Assembly: GCF_002795425.1 (NCBI RefSeq)
Contig: NZ_PHHA01000002.1
Location: forward strand, 310,001-374,000
Source of the DNA: Conservatibacter flavescens
Lineage (GTDB): Bacteria; Pseudomonadota; Gammaproteobacteria; Enterobacterales; Pasteurellaceae
Direction: 5' to 3'
DNA length: 64,000 nt
Shown: positions 19,993 through 30,752 of the stretch, one piece after another
Layout: every line of letters begins with the position of its first letter
Position numbering within the stretch: position 1 is the stretch's first letter
Made by a program: the position numbers and the translations under genes
Notes under the pieces: generated by a model
What the model was told of the DNA's origin: nothing
Databases searched by the model: none
The model's input: only the letters and a program-made list of their open reading frames with translations

Positions 19993-20610
19993 TTAAAAGC
20001 CAGCTTCTTTCTCAAGCTGTTCTACAAAACTTTCATCTAAATGTAACGCATCGGCTAATTGAGCTAAAAACACAATTTCTTTACGAGACAAATCACCACA
20101 TACCATGCGTGCAGCTAAATAGACTTGAGCCGCTAAAGCTGAATTATTTGCCACTTGTTGTGCAATCACCTCGACACTGGCTGGATGATTAATTTCATTC
20201 ATAATCCATTCTTTAAGCTCAGGATCCTCACCGGCTTCAACAAAAATCGCCTGTTTTTCCTGTTCATCTAATAGGCCATCAGATACTGCCGCTGCAATCA
20301 TTGCACGCAATACCGCATTACCACTCTCTTGATGATTTTCTGGATTAAATGCCTCTTCTTCTAAGGGTTGAGCTGTTTGTGGTTGGGCTTTCTGATAATT
20401 TTGGTAAGCTTGATACGCAAGACTACCTAATGCAGCAAGGGTTCCCATTTTAGTTAAACTCGCTCCCCCTTTTTTACCCAAAAGCATGGATAAAATACCA
20501 ATTGCTGCAGCGCCCCCGCCAAATTTACCAATTTGACCTGCGCTATTTTGATTATTTGCCGCGCCTTTCGCCGCACCTAAAACTTGGTTTAAAATTGAAT
20601 TAAAATCCAT
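19993..20610 (-). CDS. DUF533 (YebE-like, TerB-fold) membrane-associated protein
   Basis: 205 residues. The N-terminal half is Gly/Ala-rich with a hydrophobic stretch (FGGGAAAIGILSMLLGKKGG, then LTKMGTLAALGSLAYQAY); the C-terminal half (AMIAAAVSDGLLDEQEKQAIFVEAG) is a TerB-like helical bundle. This is the DUF533/YebE layout. E. coli yebE is envelope-stress responsive; function here is unknown. The ribosome binding site AAGGAG precedes the ATG. It follows hrpA on the same strand. Confidence 0.85.
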   Translation of the reverse strand: MDFNSILNQVLGAAKGAANNQNSAGQIGKFGGGAAAIGILSMLLGKKGGASLTKMGTLAALGSLAYQAYQNYQKAQPQTAQPLEEEAFNPENHQESGNAVLRAMIAAAVSDGLLDEQEKQAIFVEAGEDPELKEWIMNEINHPASVEVIAQQVANNSALAAQVYLAARMVCGDLSRKEIVFLAQLADALHLDESFVEQLEKEAGF

Positions 20611-20669
20611 GCTATCTCCTTAAATAATATCAATGAATTAATCATTAAATGGGTATAAATTTTCAAATT

Positions 20670-23600
20670 TCAAGATGATTTTATCTCATTAATCGCATTC
20701 AGCACCCGTTTATCAGAAATAGGATACTTTGTGCCTAATTGTTGCGCAAATAAACTGACCCGCAGTTCCTCTATCATATAAGGAATTTCTTTTACTGCCG
20801 CAGAGTGCGGTTTGGATTTCGGCAGTTTTTGTAGCAATTGTTGATACGCTTTTTGAACCTGTTCCACTCGCAACATTGCTGCCCGATCTCGGTTAATATC
20901 TTGTCCCAATTTATCAAGGCGTTTATCTATAGCATTCAAATAGCGATGTAAATCCGGCAAACGATCATAACCATTTTTTTCCACAAAGCCGGGATAAATC
21001 AATCCGCTGATTTGTGTTTTAATATCCGACAAAGCAAAAGCCATCGTAAAATCCATTTTGCCTTTTAAACGCTTATTAATATCAAACGTTATCGTCAGAA
21101 TTTGTTCAACTTGTTGAGCGATGTCTACTGTGATCTCATTGAGATTTTCTCGCACGAAATCCCGCAGTTGTGTAAAGTTTTGCTCATCCCATACCACACC
21201 GCCAAAATCTGCAATCAATTTATCTGTCGCACAAGCAATACAATCATCAATCAAACTCAACACATTACCGAATGGCGTAAAATACAAACCTAGCTTGGCT
21301 TTATTCGGCAATTTTTCGTGCAAATATTTAATGGGCGACGGTACATTTAGCAATAGCAAACGGCGTAAACCTTGCTGCATGGCGACAGACTGTTCAAATT
21401 CTGTTTCAAATAATTTGATCCCTACCGCTGTTTTTTCATCTACAATGGCCGGGAACGCTTTTACTGTAAATCCCTGTTTTTTCTGTTCATAAAACTGTGG
21501 CAGACGGTCAAAATTCCAAATATGAATACCACTTTGTTCAATACCATCATCCGCTACGGCTGAAATACTTTGCTGTACCTGATCTTTCAAACGGAATTTC
21601 AACTCATCTAAATCCATACTTTCGGCAATTTTTTTGCCTCTATCGTCAATCACTCTAAATGTGATTTTTAAGTGCGGTGGAATTTGTTCAAGATTCCATT
21701 CATCTGGGGCAACCCATATTCCCGTCATCCGACGTAATTCATGACTTAAGCTCTCTAATAACGGCTTATCTATATCTGTAATACGCCCCAAAAACGCATC
21801 GGCATAATTCGGTGCCGGCACAAAATTACGCCGTTGGGATTTCGGCAAAGATTTAATCAAGGCTACAATTAACTCATGGCGTAAACCAGGAATTTGCCAA
21901 TCAAAGCCCGTCATTTCAATTTGATTGAGTAGTGGCAGTGGGATATGCACAGTGACACCATCAGCTTCTGTACCAGGTTCAAATTGATAGCTAAGTTTTA
22001 ATTTTACATTGCCCTGCTGCCAATAATTCGGGAAATCCAGTTTGCTTACGGTCTCCGCCTCATCATTAATTAAAAAAGATTTTTCAAAATTGAGCAATTC
22101 AGGCTCTTGCTGCTGCGCCTTTTTCCACCAGCTGTCAAAATGTTTCTGAGACACGATTTCCATGCCAATACGTTGATCATAGAATTCAAATAAGGTCCGT
22201 TCATCCACCAAAATATCACGGCGACGTGATTTATGCTCTAGCGCTTCCACTTCTTGAATTAATTTCTGGTTTTCAAAGAAAAATTTGTGCTTTGTATGCC
22301 AATTCCCTTCGACTAAAGCGGATTGGATAAAGATCTCACGGCTCACTGTGGGATCAATGCGACCATAATTAACAGGGCGAGCAGCCACAATCGGCACACC
22401 ATACAAACTGACTTTTTCATCCGCGATCACTGCGCCTTTCGATTTTGACCAACGTGGTTCAGCATAGCTACTTTTGGTCAAATGTGTGGCAAGGGGCTCA
22501 ATCCATTCTGCCTCAATTTCCGCTACCATTCGCCCCCAAAGTTTACTGGTTTCCACCAACTCTGCAGCCATCACCCATTTCGGTTGCTTTTTGAAAAGCA
22601 CTGAATTCGGAAAAATAGCAAAATGGGCATTGCGCGCGCCGAGATATTGGCTCTTTTCCGCTTCTTTTTGCCCAATATGGGAGAGCAAGCCACTGAGAAG
22701 TGCGGTATGAATTTGCGCATATTTTGCTTCTGTTGAATTAATTGGCAACCCCATTTCTCGCACAGTTAAGCGAATTTGATGATAAATATCCTGCCATTCC
22801 CGCACTCGTAAGTAGTTCAAATAATCCTTTTGGCATAAACGGCGAAACTGGTTTTTACTCAGCGCTTTTTGGTTTTGTTGTAAATATTTCCACAAATTAA
22901 GAAACGCCAAAAAATCGGATTTTTTATCCGCAAAACGACGGTGTTTATCATCGGCGGATTGCTGTTTTTCCAGTGGACGTTCACGAGGATCTTGAATAGA
23001 CAATGCGGCAACAATAATCATAACTTCATGTAAACAGCCCTGTTCTACTGCGCCTAATAACATTTTAGCCAATCGAGGATCCACTGGGAATTGGGCCAAC
23101 TGTTTACCTACTTGGCTTAAACGCGCTTCTCCCCTACGCGTTTGTTCAAATGCCCCTAACTCTTCTAATAATTTAACCCCATCTTGTATATGACGACGAT
23201 CAGGCGCATCCACAAATGGAAAAGCCTCAATATCGTCTAAGCCAAGTGCTGTCATTTGCAAAATGACTGAAGCTAAGTTTGTACGTAAAATTTCTGGATC
23301 GGTAAATTCCGGACGAGTATTAAAATCTTCCTCCGAATATAAGCGAATACAAATCCCCTCACTTACCCGCCCGCAACGTCCTTTACGTTGATTAGCGGAA
23401 GCTTGTGAAATGGGCTCAATCGGTAAACGCTGCACTTTAGTACGATAACTATAACGAGAAATCCTTGCTGTACCTGGATCAATCACATATTTAATATTCG
23501 GAATCGTCAGAGAGGTTTCTGCGACATTGGTCGCCAGTACAATACGGTTTAAGTTAGTCGGTTGAAAAATACGGTTTTGTTCCTGCGCTGAAAGCCGGGC

Positions 23601-24584
23601 AAAGAGCGGTAGAATTTCAGTGAATTTTAGGTTTTGCTTTTCTAATGCTTCTGCCGTATCACGAATTTCCCGTTCACCACTAAGAAAAATCAAAATATCA
23701 CCACGCCCTTCCGCCTGCAATTCATCTACCGCATTCAAAACACCTTGTAACTGATCTTGCTCCTCAGTTTCCACAATTGGACGATAACGAACTTCAACTG
23801 GATAGGTTCTGCCTGAAACCTCAATAATTGGCGCATGATTAAAATGTTTGGAAAAGCGTTCCACATCAATGGTCGCGGAGGTAATGATCACTTTTAGGTC
23901 AGGGCGACGTGGCAATAGTTGCTTTAAATAACCTAGAATAAAATCATTGTTAAGGCTGCGTTCATGGGCCTCGTCAATAATAAGGCAATCATATTGATTT
24001 AAAAAACGATCCGTTTGGATTTCAGCCAATAAAATCCCATCGGTCATTAACTTAATTTGAGTTTGTTCCGAAATCTGATCGTTAAACCGTACTTTATAGC
24101 CTACCTGAGTGCCCAATTCACATTGCAATTCTTCTGCAATACGTGTTGCCACAGAGCGTGCCGCAATCCGTCTTGGCTGAGTGTGTCCGATGAAACCTTT
24201 AGTACCGAGACCAAGTTCCAAACACATTTTCGGCAACTGAGTGGTTTTGCCAGAACCGGTTTCGCCGGCAATCACGACCACCTGATTTTCTTTAATCGTG
24301 TTCAAAATCTCACTTCGACGGGCAGATACGGGCAAATCCGGAAAAACAATCGGTTTTTTAACCGCACTTCGACGCAGTTCAAGGCGTTGTTTTGCAAGAA
24401 AAATATCCTGTTCGATTTCCGTAATTACGGCTTGTTGTGCCACAGGATTTTTGATTTGGCTAAGCCCTCGTATTCGTCCAAGCAAACGGCGATAATCCGT
24501 ATTCATCACGTCTGAAAGTTGTGTTATCAATGCCTGTTGTTCGGGAGAAAAAGAATATTGTTTTGAAGAAAGATGCCGTTTCAT
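20670..24584 (-). CDS. hrpA: ATP-dependent RNA helicase HrpA
   Basis: Large DEAH-box RNA helicase of 1304 residues, the normal length. It shows Walker A GETGSGKTTQLPK, the DEAH box CLIIDEAHERSLNNDF, SATIDVERFSKHF, ATNVAETSLTIP and QRKGRCGRVSEG, followed by helicase-associated and OB-fold regions and the long HrpA-specific C-terminus. In E. coli it acts in mRNA processing and in resolving stalled ribosomes. The gene is flanked by brnTA upstream and the DUF533 gene downstream on the same strand. Confidence 0.96.
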   Translation of the reverse strand: MKRHLSSKQYSFSPEQQALITQLSDVMNTDYRRLLGRIRGLSQIKNPVAQQAVITEIEQDIFLAKQRLELRRSAVKKPIVFPDLPVSARRSEILNTIKENQVVVIAGETGSGKTTQLPKMCLELGLGTKGFIGHTQPRRIAARSVATRIAEELQCELGTQVGYKVRFNDQISEQTQIKLMTDGILLAEIQTDRFLNQYDCLIIDEAHERSLNNDFILGYLKQLLPRRPDLKVIITSATIDVERFSKHFNHAPIIEVSGRTYPVEVRYRPIVETEEQDQLQGVLNAVDELQAEGRGDILIFLSGEREIRDTAEALEKQNLKFTEILPLFARLSAQEQNRIFQPTNLNRIVLATNVAETSLTIPNIKYVIDPGTARISRYSYRTKVQRLPIEPISQASANQRKGRCGRVSEGICIRLYSEEDFNTRPEFTDPEILRTNLASVILQMTALGLDDIEAFPFVDAPDRRHIQDGVKLLEELGAFEQTRRGEARLSQVGKQLAQFPVDPRLAKMLLGAVEQGCLHEVMIIVAALSIQDPRERPLEKQQSADDKHRRFADKKSDFLAFLNLWKYLQQNQKALSKNQFRRLCQKDYLNYLRVREWQDIYHQIRLTVREMGLPINSTEAKYAQIHTALLSGLLSHIGQKEAEKSQYLGARNAHFAIFPNSVLFKKQPKWVMAAELVETSKLWGRMVAEIEAEWIEPLATHLTKSSYAEPRWSKSKGAVIADEKVSLYGVPIVAARPVNYGRIDPTVSREIFIQSALVEGNWHTKHKFFFENQKLIQEVEALEHKSRRRDILVDERTLFEFYDQRIGMEIVSQKHFDSWWKKAQQQEPELLNFEKSFLINDEAETVSKLDFPNYWQQGNVKLKLSYQFEPGTEADGVTVHIPLPLLNQIEMTGFDWQIPGLRHELIVALIKSLPKSQRRNFVPAPNYADAFLGRITDIDKPLLESLSHELRRMTGIWVAPDEWNLEQIPPHLKITFRVIDDRGKKIAESMDLDELKFRLKDQVQQSISAVADDGIEQSGIHIWNFDRLPQFYEQKKQGFTVKAFPAIVDEKTAVGIKLFETEFEQSVAMQQGLRRLLLLNVPSPIKYLHEKLPNKAKLGLYFTPFGNVLSLIDDCIACATDKLIADFGGVVWDEQNFTQLRDFVRENLNEITVDIAQQVEQILTITFDINKRLKGKMDFTMAFALSDIKTQISGLIYPGFVEKNGYDRLPDLHRYLNAIDKRLDKLGQDINRDRAAMLRVEQVQKAYQQLLQKLPKSKPHSAAVKEIPYMIEELRVSLFAQQLGTKYPISDKRVLNAINEIKSS

Positions 24585-24727
24585 TAAGTTATCAAGTTAA
24601 ATCTAAAATTAATCCCTATTTTAACATAGTTATAGAAATGAAAAAGTGCGGTCTGTTTGGTGAGTTTTTTCACCTGACCACACAATTTATTTCAATTAAA
24701 TCATTTGACTAAATATTATTTCATGCA

Positions 24728-25009
24728 TTACTGGTTCGACACATATTCTAATAACACTTGATCAATACGATTTTGCCAACCTTTGCCGGTCGCCCTAAAA
24801 CTTTTTAATACATCAGCAGAAAGGCGAATAGAAACTAATTCTTTAGTCGGTTTTTTCTGCTTGCCTCGCCCCTTACGATTTTCCATATGGGTGGTAACCA
24901 TTGCCATAAATTCAGGGGACATCACTTCGGCAATGGGTTTAAAGTTCGCAAAATCCTCTGCGGTTAATTCACGAACTTCCCCTGCTTCATTTGTTAATGG
25001 TCTGCTCAT
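24728..25009 (-). CDS. brnA: BrnA-family antitoxin
   Basis: 93 residues. The C-terminal part (TKELVSIRLSADVLKSFRATGKGWQNRIDQVLLEYV) is a ribbon-helix-helix DNA-binding region of the BrnA antitoxin type, preceded by a basic linker (RKGRGKQKK). The N-terminal part (REGEL-like VRELTAEDFANFKPIAEVM) fits the toxin-binding half. It starts within the last 23 bases of brnT, so the two are translationally coupled, toxin first as in known brnTA operons. It is expected to neutralise BrnT and repress the operon together with it. Confidence 0.88.
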   Translation of the reverse strand: MSRPLTNEAGEVRELTAEDFANFKPIAEVMSPEFMAMVTTHMENRKGRGKQKKPTKELVSIRLSADVLKSFRATGKGWQNRIDQVLLEYVSNQ

Positions 25010-25262
25010 AATCCCGTATTTCCCTCTTATTTGCTTTACGAAAACTAATTACCCTGATCCCGTCATAAACCGGAGTAAAGCACAAACAATGTAATCGCTC
25101 TTCTAAATAGCCATAAGCGACATAGCGTTGTTCTGAATAATTGAAACGTACATCTTCACGTACAATTGCTCTCTCCCAATCAAAATCTACTACTTTCGCA
25201 AAAGATAACTGCCGTAACGCAATATTGCGTAAAGATTTATTTTCATCATAACTAATTTTCAT
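24987..25262 (-). CDS. brnT: BrnT-family toxin
   Basis: 91 residues with the BrnT pattern: MKISYDENKSLRNIALRQLSFAKVVDFDWERA, then RYVAYGYLEERLHCLCFTP and IRVISFRKANKREIRDYE. BrnT is a RelE-like ribonuclease toxin that blocks translation. The usual KHG motif near residue 15 is replaced here by LRQ, so activity should not be taken for granted. It is the first gene of the operon; a long inverted repeat lies in its promoter region. Confidence 0.87.
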   Translation of the reverse strand: MKISYDENKSLRNIALRQLSFAKVVDFDWERAIVREDVRFNYSEQRYVAYGYLEERLHCLCFTPVYDGIRVISFRKANKREIRDYEQTINK

Positions 25263-25272
25263 TCACACCTTA

Positions 25273-25331
25273 TATTGTATCTACAAAATAATCAAGTAGA
25301 AAATTATTTCGACATACTTTGAGATACAATA
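25273..25331 (-). promoter_or_regulatory. Spaced inverted repeat in the brnTA promoter region
   Basis: Arms TATTGTATCT (25273-25282) and AGATACAATA (25322-25331), perfect over 10 bases and separated by 39 bases. The inner arm is just 10 bases from the brnT start. A candidate pair of operator half-sites for autorepression by BrnA or BrnTA. Confidence 0.55.
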
Positions 25332-25398
25332 CAAATTTATCAGTAAAAAATGTGAAAGAGATTCCAAAAAGAAAATTTATTTGTGTAAAAACAAGTTA

Positions 25399-25851
25399 TC
25401 AACTATGTTGAATGACTAAAGATAAAATGCCTGCTGCGATAAGTGGCCCCACAGGAATGCCGCCAAAAAAGGAGACGCCAATAATGGTTCCCACTACCAG
25501 TCCCGTTACTAGTGTGGGTTGCATATTCATTAAAGACACACCTCGACCACCTAACCATGCCACAATAACACCTGTCACAACGGCTAAAATCATTTTCCAA
25601 TTCAGAAACTGGCTTATTCCATCAATTTGAATTTTGCCCGATACCAGCGGGCTCAACACGCCAATCGTTAAAATAATGATTCCGATTTTTAAACCATATT
25701 TATCCACAAAAGGGATATATTTAGTCAAAAAGGTTTGCTGCATAATCAGTAACACTGCAGCAGAGATCGTAACAGAGGTATTATGGCTAAACAGTCCTAA
25801 TAAGATCAGCGCCACAAGCAAAAGTGCAATAGCATTTAATTGTAATGACAT
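25399..25851 (-). CDS. DUF441 (YeaL-like) inner-membrane protein
   Basis: 150 residues, almost entirely hydrophobic, with about four membrane helices ([89 protein letters not shown]). Length and the GGRGVSLM and [17 protein letters not shown] motifs match the DUF441/YeaL family. Function is unknown. Monocistronic, divergent from the AEC transporter. Confidence 0.88.
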   Translation of the reverse strand: MSLQLNAIALLLVALILLGLFSHNTSVTISAAVLLIMQQTFLTKYIPFVDKYGLKIGIIILTIGVLSPLVSGKIQIDGISQFLNWKMILAVVTGVIVAWLGGRGVSLMNMQPTLVTGLVVGTIIGVSFFGGIPVGPLIAAGILSLVIQHS

Positions 25852-26096
25852 AGAAAACCTAAATGTGCCAAGAAACCAGGAGAAGATAATTCATTTAAAC
25901 AAAAAATCACAAATATTTCTAGGGGCTGCTAAGCTTTATTTTATCGCGAAATACATTTATTTTGAGACAAGGGAAACAAGCCTTTTGAATCATACTTGAT
26001 AGGGCTTCTCATTCAAAAATAAACAAAACTGAACGCCCCCTAGCGAAAAGCCCAAAAAGTCGCTACTATAGAAATGAACACTATCAAGGAAATGCT

Positions 26097-27023
26097 ATGG
26101 AACTCGCTTTACTACTTGCCATTAAAATTACCGAACTTGCGCTCATTATGTTTGCTGGATTTGCTATTGTTAAGTCTAAACTATTAGACTCAAAAGACAG
26201 CTACCCTCTATCTGTTATCGGACTCTATATTATTAGCCCTTGTGTTATTATTAACGCTTTCCAAGTAGATTATACTCCTGAGGTATCACAAGGTTTGCTC
26301 TTCTCTTTTGCATTAGCCATTATTTTGCATATTGTGCTAATTATTTTAGTCAAACTGTTAAGTATTCCACTCAAGTTAGACAGTTTAGAACAAGCTACCA
26401 GTATTTACTCTAACTCTGGTAATTTAATTATTCCATTAGTTACCGCACTTTTTGGCCCTGAGTGGGTAATCTATTCTTGTGGATTTATGGCGGTACAGAT
26501 TTTTCTATTTTGGTCTCACTGCCGTATCTTATTATGTGGTAAAGCCGAGCTAAGTTTCAAAAAAATTATCAGTAATATTAATATTATCTCCATCATCGTT
26601 GGGTTAATTTTATTTGTCTTTCAAATTAAATTACCTAGCCTAATCACAGGCACATTTTCCGCCATTGGCATCATGATTGGCCCAAATGCCATGTTAATTG
26701 CAGGAATGTTACTTGCTTCTATACCATTAAGAACCTTATTTTCATCAAAACGAATTTATTTAGTCAGTTTTTTACGTCTAATCTTTATTCCACTTTGTAT
26801 TTTAGTCATCATGAAAGCAATACCTGCAAATAAATGGCTACCTAATGGTGATATTATTATGATGATCAGTTTTTTAGCTGTCACCTCACCAGCAGCTTCT
26901 ACCGTGACCCAAATGGCGCTTTTATTCAAAAAAGACGCCAATAAAGCCAGCGGTATTTATGGTGTCACCACATTACTTTGTGTCATGACAATGCCTCTGA
27001 TTATCGCAATTTATCAATGGTAA
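26097..27023 (+). CDS. AEC family transporter (auxin efflux carrier-like)
   Basis: 308 residues with about ten hydrophobic segments in the two-bundle layout of AEC (auxin efflux carrier) proteins, e.g. SPCVIINAF near residue 47, SNSGNLIIPLVTALFGPEW and LAVTSPAASTVTQMALLF. Bacterial members are usually carboxylate or malate permeases; the substrate here is unknown. The start has an AAGGAA ribosome binding site. Monocistronic. Confidence 0.85.
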   Translation: MELALLLAIKITELALIMFAGFAIVKSKLLDSKDSYPLSVIGLYIISPCVIINAFQVDYTPEVSQGLLFSFALAIILHIVLIILVKLLSIPLKLDSLEQATSIYSNSGNLIIPLVTALFGPEWVIYSCGFMAVQIFLFWSHCRILLCGKAELSFKKIISNINIISIIVGLILFVFQIKLPSLITGTFSAIGIMIGPNAMLIAGMLLASIPLRTLFSSKRIYLVSFLRLIFIPLCILVIMKAIPANKWLPNGDIIMMISFLAVTSPAASTVTQMALLFKKDANKASGIYGVTTLLCVMTMPLIIAIYQW

Positions 27024-27164
27024 CAAGTTTTCTTAGTGGTTCATTAGCAAAAACTACGTTGTATGATTGCCACTCTCCGAAATTTTATACAGCAACAAAC
27101 TTGAAATGCTTGTATAATGCCTCTATATTGGAAACTGTTACAATTTATTAAACATTTATGGGAT

Positions 27165-27794
27165 ATGGGAAAAAAACGTTCTGCTAGTTCAAGCCGTTGG
27201 CTGAACGAACATTTTAAAGATCCTTTTGTACAAAAAGCACATAAGCAAAAGCTGCGTTCTCGTGCTTATTTTAAGCTGGACGAGATTCAACAGACAGATC
27301 GCTTGTTTAAGCCAGGTATGACTGTCGTCGATTTAGGTGCGGCTCCAGGTGGTTGGTCTCAATATGTGATCACTCAAATTGGTACGAAAGGGCGTGTTAT
27401 TGCTTGTGATATTTTGGATATGGATCCTATTGTTGGAGTCGATTTTCTTCAAGGTGATTTTCGTGATGAAAACGTACTCGCAGCCCTGCTCGAACGCGTA
27501 GGCGAAGAAAAAGTACATGTCGTTATGTCTGACATGGCGCCAAATTTTAGCGGTATGCCATCTGTCGACATTCCACGCGCTATGTATTTAGTGGAACTCG
27601 CCTTAGATATGTGTCGCCAAGTACTCGCCCCCAAAGGAAGCTTTGTGGTGAAAGTATTTCAAGGTGAGGGATTTGACGATTATCTAAAAGAAATTCGTTC
27701 TCTTTTTAGTGTCGTCAAAGTTCGAAAACCTGAAGCTTCACGAGGACGCTCTCGAGAAGTTTATATTGTCGCAACAGGTTACAAATTATCATAA
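27165..27794 (+). CDS. rlmE: 23S rRNA (uridine2552-2'-O)-methyltransferase
   Basis: Methylates U2552 of 23S rRNA late in 50S assembly. It has 209 residues starting at [13 protein letters not shown], which aligns with E. coli RlmE; an in-frame ATG at 27117 gives an unlikely 16-residue extension. The SAM motif is [14 protein letters not shown]. The Lys-Asp-Lys catalytic triad of the family is visible in YFKLDEI, MSDMAPN and VVKVFQG. It begins the conserved rlmE-ftsH-folP-glmM run. Confidence 0.96.
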   Translation: MGKKRSASSSRWLNEHFKDPFVQKAHKQKLRSRAYFKLDEIQQTDRLFKPGMTVVDLGAAPGGWSQYVITQIGTKGRVIACDILDMDPIVGVDFLQGDFRDENVLAALLERVGEEKVHVVMSDMAPNFSGMPSVDIPRAMYLVELALDMCRQVLAPKGSFVVKVFQGEGFDDYLKEIRSLFSVVKVRKPEASRGRSREVYIVATGYKLS

Positions 27795-27853
27795 TTACTA
27801 ATTTACTTGTAACTGAATTTATTAATCAACAAACCAACAAATGAGGTAACGCC

Positions 27854-29761
27854 TTGAACGATATTGTTAAAAATTTAATTCTTTGGACTGTTGTGGCGGT
27901 TGTCATGATGACAGCCTATCAAGGTTTTAGTGGTTCAACAACAGGAACAAATACAGATTATACGACTTTTGTTGCTGATGTTGGCAATAATCAAATCAGC
28001 CAAGCGCGTTTTAATGATAACGAAATTCTTGTAACAAAAACCGATGGCACAAAATATACAACAGTAATGCCACTCTACGATGATAAAATCCTCAATGATT
28101 TATTAAATAAAAAAATCAAAGTAGAAGGCACGCCTCCTGAACGTCGTGGCTTGTTGTCACAAATTCTGATCTCTTGGTTCCCAATGTTGTTATTAATTGG
28201 GGTATGGTTATTCTTTATGCGCCAAATGCAAGGCGGCGGTGGCAAAGCCATGAGCTTTGGTAAAAGTCGTGCCCGCATGATGACCCAAGAGCAAATTAAA
28301 ACCACTTTTGCCGATGTTGCCGGTTGTGACGAAGCTAAAGAAGAAGTCGGTGAAATTGTTGATTTCTTACGTGACCCAAGTAAATTCCAAAAATTAGGCG
28401 GAAAAATTCCAAAAGGTATCTTGATGGTCGGCCCACCTGGAACAGGTAAAACCTTAATTGCAAAAGCGATTGCGGGTGAAGCCAAAGTACCTTTCTTTAC
28501 TATTTCAGGTTCAGACTTCGTTGAAATGTTCGTTGGGGTTGGTGCTTCACGTGTACGTGATATGTTTGAGCAAGCTAAAAAAGCAGCACCTTGTTTAATC
28601 TTTATTGATGAAATCGATGCTGTCGGTCGCCAGCGTGGTGCTGGTTTAGGTGGCGGTCATGATGAACGTGAACAGACTCTTAACCAAATGTTAGTTGAGA
28701 TGGACGGTTTCGAAGGAAAAGAAGGGGTTATTGTTATCGCTGCAACGAACCGTCCAGATGTGCTTGATCCGGCTCTTACTCGTCCAGGACGTTTTGACCG
28801 TCAAGTTGTTGTAGGTTTACCGGATGTTCGAGGTCGTGAACAAATTCTACGTGTACACATGCGCAAAGTGCCTGTCGACCCTGAAGTGGATCCAATGGTA
28901 TTGGCTCGTGGTTGTCCGGGTTATTCAGGTGCGGATTTAGCTAACCTTGTAAATGAAGCCGCATTATTCGCCGCTCGAAACAACAAACGTGTTGTGACAA
29001 TGTTAGACTTTGAAAAAGCCAAAGATAAGATTAACATGGGACCTGAACGTCGCACCATGATGATGACAGAGAAACAAAAAGAATCTACTGCTTATCATGA
29101 GGCTGGCCATGCCATTGTTGGTTATTTAGTACCAGAACACGATCCAGTACATAAAGTCACCATCATTCCTCGCGGTCGAGCATTGGGTGTGACTTTCTTC
29201 TTACCTGAGGGCGATCAAGTCAGCATCAGTCAAAAACAATTAGAAAGTAAATTATCGACACTATATGCAGGTCGTTTAGCTGAAGACTTGATCTATGGTG
29301 AAGAAAATATCTCTACGGGTGCTTCTAATGACATTAAAGTGGCCACCAATATTGCGCGTAATATGGTCACTCAATGGGGCTTTTCTGATAAACTGGGTCC
29401 GATTCTCTATTCTGAAGATGAAGGAGAAGTATTCTTAGGGCGTTCTATGGCAAAAGCAAAACATATGTCTGATGAAACCGCACATCTCATTGATGAAGAG
29501 GTTCGCCAAATCGTTAGCCGTAATTACGAACGCGCTCGTCAAATGTTGATTGATAATATGGATATTTTACACGCCATGAAAGATGCGTTGATGAAATATG
29601 AAACCATTGAAGAAGAACAAATTAAACAGTTGATGAACCGTGAGCCAGTTACACCACCACCGGGCTGGGATAACGCTCATGAGCGTGCAGCGAAACAAGA
29701 ACAAGCGGAAAATCAGCAGTCGCAAGATGATGCTGATAAAGCTGAAAGTGATGATAAATAA
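27854..29761 (+). CDS. ftsH: ATP-dependent zinc metalloprotease FtsH
   Basis: Membrane-bound AAA+ protease that degrades misfolded membrane proteins and regulatory substrates such as LpxC. It has 635 residues: an N-terminal helix ([17 protein letters not shown]), a periplasmic domain, a second helix near residue 100 ([17 protein letters not shown]), the AAA domain with Walker A GPPGTGKT (about 193-200), and the zinc site HEAGH (about 415-419). The acidic, Gln-rich tail is usual. The start is TTG at 27854 with GAGGTA upstream. It is followed by a strong terminator. Confidence 0.97.
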   Translation: MNDIVKNLILWTVVAVVMMTAYQGFSGSTTGTNTDYTTFVADVGNNQISQARFNDNEILVTKTDGTKYTTVMPLYDDKILNDLLNKKIKVEGTPPERRGLLSQILISWFPMLLLIGVWLFFMRQMQGGGGKAMSFGKSRARMMTQEQIKTTFADVAGCDEAKEEVGEIVDFLRDPSKFQKLGGKIPKGILMVGPPGTGKTLIAKAIAGEAKVPFFTISGSDFVEMFVGVGASRVRDMFEQAKKAAPCLIFIDEIDAVGRQRGAGLGGGHDEREQTLNQMLVEMDGFEGKEGVIVIAATNRPDVLDPALTRPGRFDRQVVVGLPDVRGREQILRVHMRKVPVDPEVDPMVLARGCPGYSGADLANLVNEAALFAARNNKRVVTMLDFEKAKDKINMGPERRTMMMTEKQKESTAYHEAGHAIVGYLVPEHDPVHKVTIIPRGRALGVTFFLPEGDQVSISQKQLESKLSTLYAGRLAEDLIYGEENISTGASNDIKVATNIARNMVTQWGFSDKLGPILYSEDEGEVFLGRSMAKAKHMSDETAHLIDEEVRQIVSRNYERARQMLIDNMDILHAMKDALMKYETIEEEQIKQLMNREPVTPPPGWDNAHERAAKQEQAENQQSQDDADKAESDDK

Positions 29762-29789
29762 TCTTATTCGCTTAACTCATTAATGAATA

Positions 29790-29820
29790 AACCTTCTTGT
29801 TTGCAAGAAGGTTTTTTATT
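29790..29820 (+). terminator. Rho-independent terminator of ftsH
   Basis: Perfect 10-base arms AACCTTCTTG and CAAGAAGGTT with a 4-base loop, followed by TTTTATTTTT. Confidence 0.92.
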
Positions 29821-29877
29821 TTTCATGAAAACTTCGGTATAATTGACCGCACTTTCTTTTATTAATCCATATGTTGT

Positions 29878-30702
29878 ATGAAACTCTTTGCCAATCAAAA
29901 AACCTTAGATCTTTCTACCCCCCAAATTATGGGAATTCTTAATTTCACACCTGATTCTTTTTCCGATAGTGGGCAATTTTTTCAATTAGATAAAGCACTT
30001 TTCCACGTAGAATATATGATTAACGCTGGGGCCGCCATTATCGACATCGGCGGGGAATCCACACGCCCAATGGCTGAAGAAGTGAGCCTTGACGAAGAAT
30101 TGTCGCGTGTTGTGCCATTAGTCGACGCCATTCATCAGCGCTTTGATTGCTGGATTTCAGTAGATAGCTCAAAGCCAGAAATAATGTATGAAGCGGCTCA
30201 AGTCGGTATGGATATAATTAATGATATCCGAGCACTCAATGAAAAAAATGCGCTCCAAATGGCAGTCGATCTTGCTCTTCCAGTTTGCATTATGCACATG
30301 CAAGGTCAGCCACGTACGATGCAAACTGCTCCGCAATATCATGATGTTGTGGCTGAAGTGCGGTCATTTTTATCTGAAAAAATTGAACAATGTCTACAAG
30401 CTGGTGTCAAAAAAGAGAATTTGATTTTAGACCCTGGTTTTGGCTTTGGTAAAAGCGTAGAACATAACTACAGCTTACTTAAAGAATTAAATCAATTTTG
30501 TTCGATGGGCTATCCTGTTTTAGCCGGACTTTCTCGCAAATCTATGCTTGGTGCAATTTTAGACAAACCTGTTGAACAACGCTTGATCGGTAGTGTCACG
30601 AGTGCATTAATTGCCGCCCAGAAAGGAGCAAAAATTTTGCGTGTACATGATATTGCAGAAACTGCTGATGCTCTAAAAATCTGGCAAGCCACTGAACAAT
30701 AA
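29878..30702 (+). CDS. folP: Dihydropteroate synthase
   Basis: Joins p-aminobenzoate to dihydropterin pyrophosphate in folate synthesis; the target of sulfonamides. It has 274 residues with MGILNFTPDSFSDSG, IDIGGESTRPMAEEVS, ISVDSSKPEIM, IMHMQGQPRTMQ and the phosphate-binding GLSRKSMLG. The ATG at 29878 lies 64 bases after the ftsH terminator, so folP and glmM probably have their own promoter. No insertion like those in resistant alleles is obvious, but this was not compared base by base. Confidence 0.96.
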   Translation: MKLFANQKTLDLSTPQIMGILNFTPDSFSDSGQFFQLDKALFHVEYMINAGAAIIDIGGESTRPMAEEVSLDEELSRVVPLVDAIHQRFDCWISVDSSKPEIMYEAAQVGMDIINDIRALNEKNALQMAVDLALPVCIMHMQGQPRTMQTAPQYHDVVAEVRSFLSEKIEQCLQAGVKKENLILDPGFGFGKSVEHNYSLLKELNQFCSMGYPVLAGLSRKSMLGAILDKPVEQRLIGSVTSALIAAQKGAKILRVHDIAETADALKIWQATEQ

Positions 30703-30752
30703 TAACGAATCCACAAAATCATTTTATATCGAATAAATAAAAAGGAAATATT

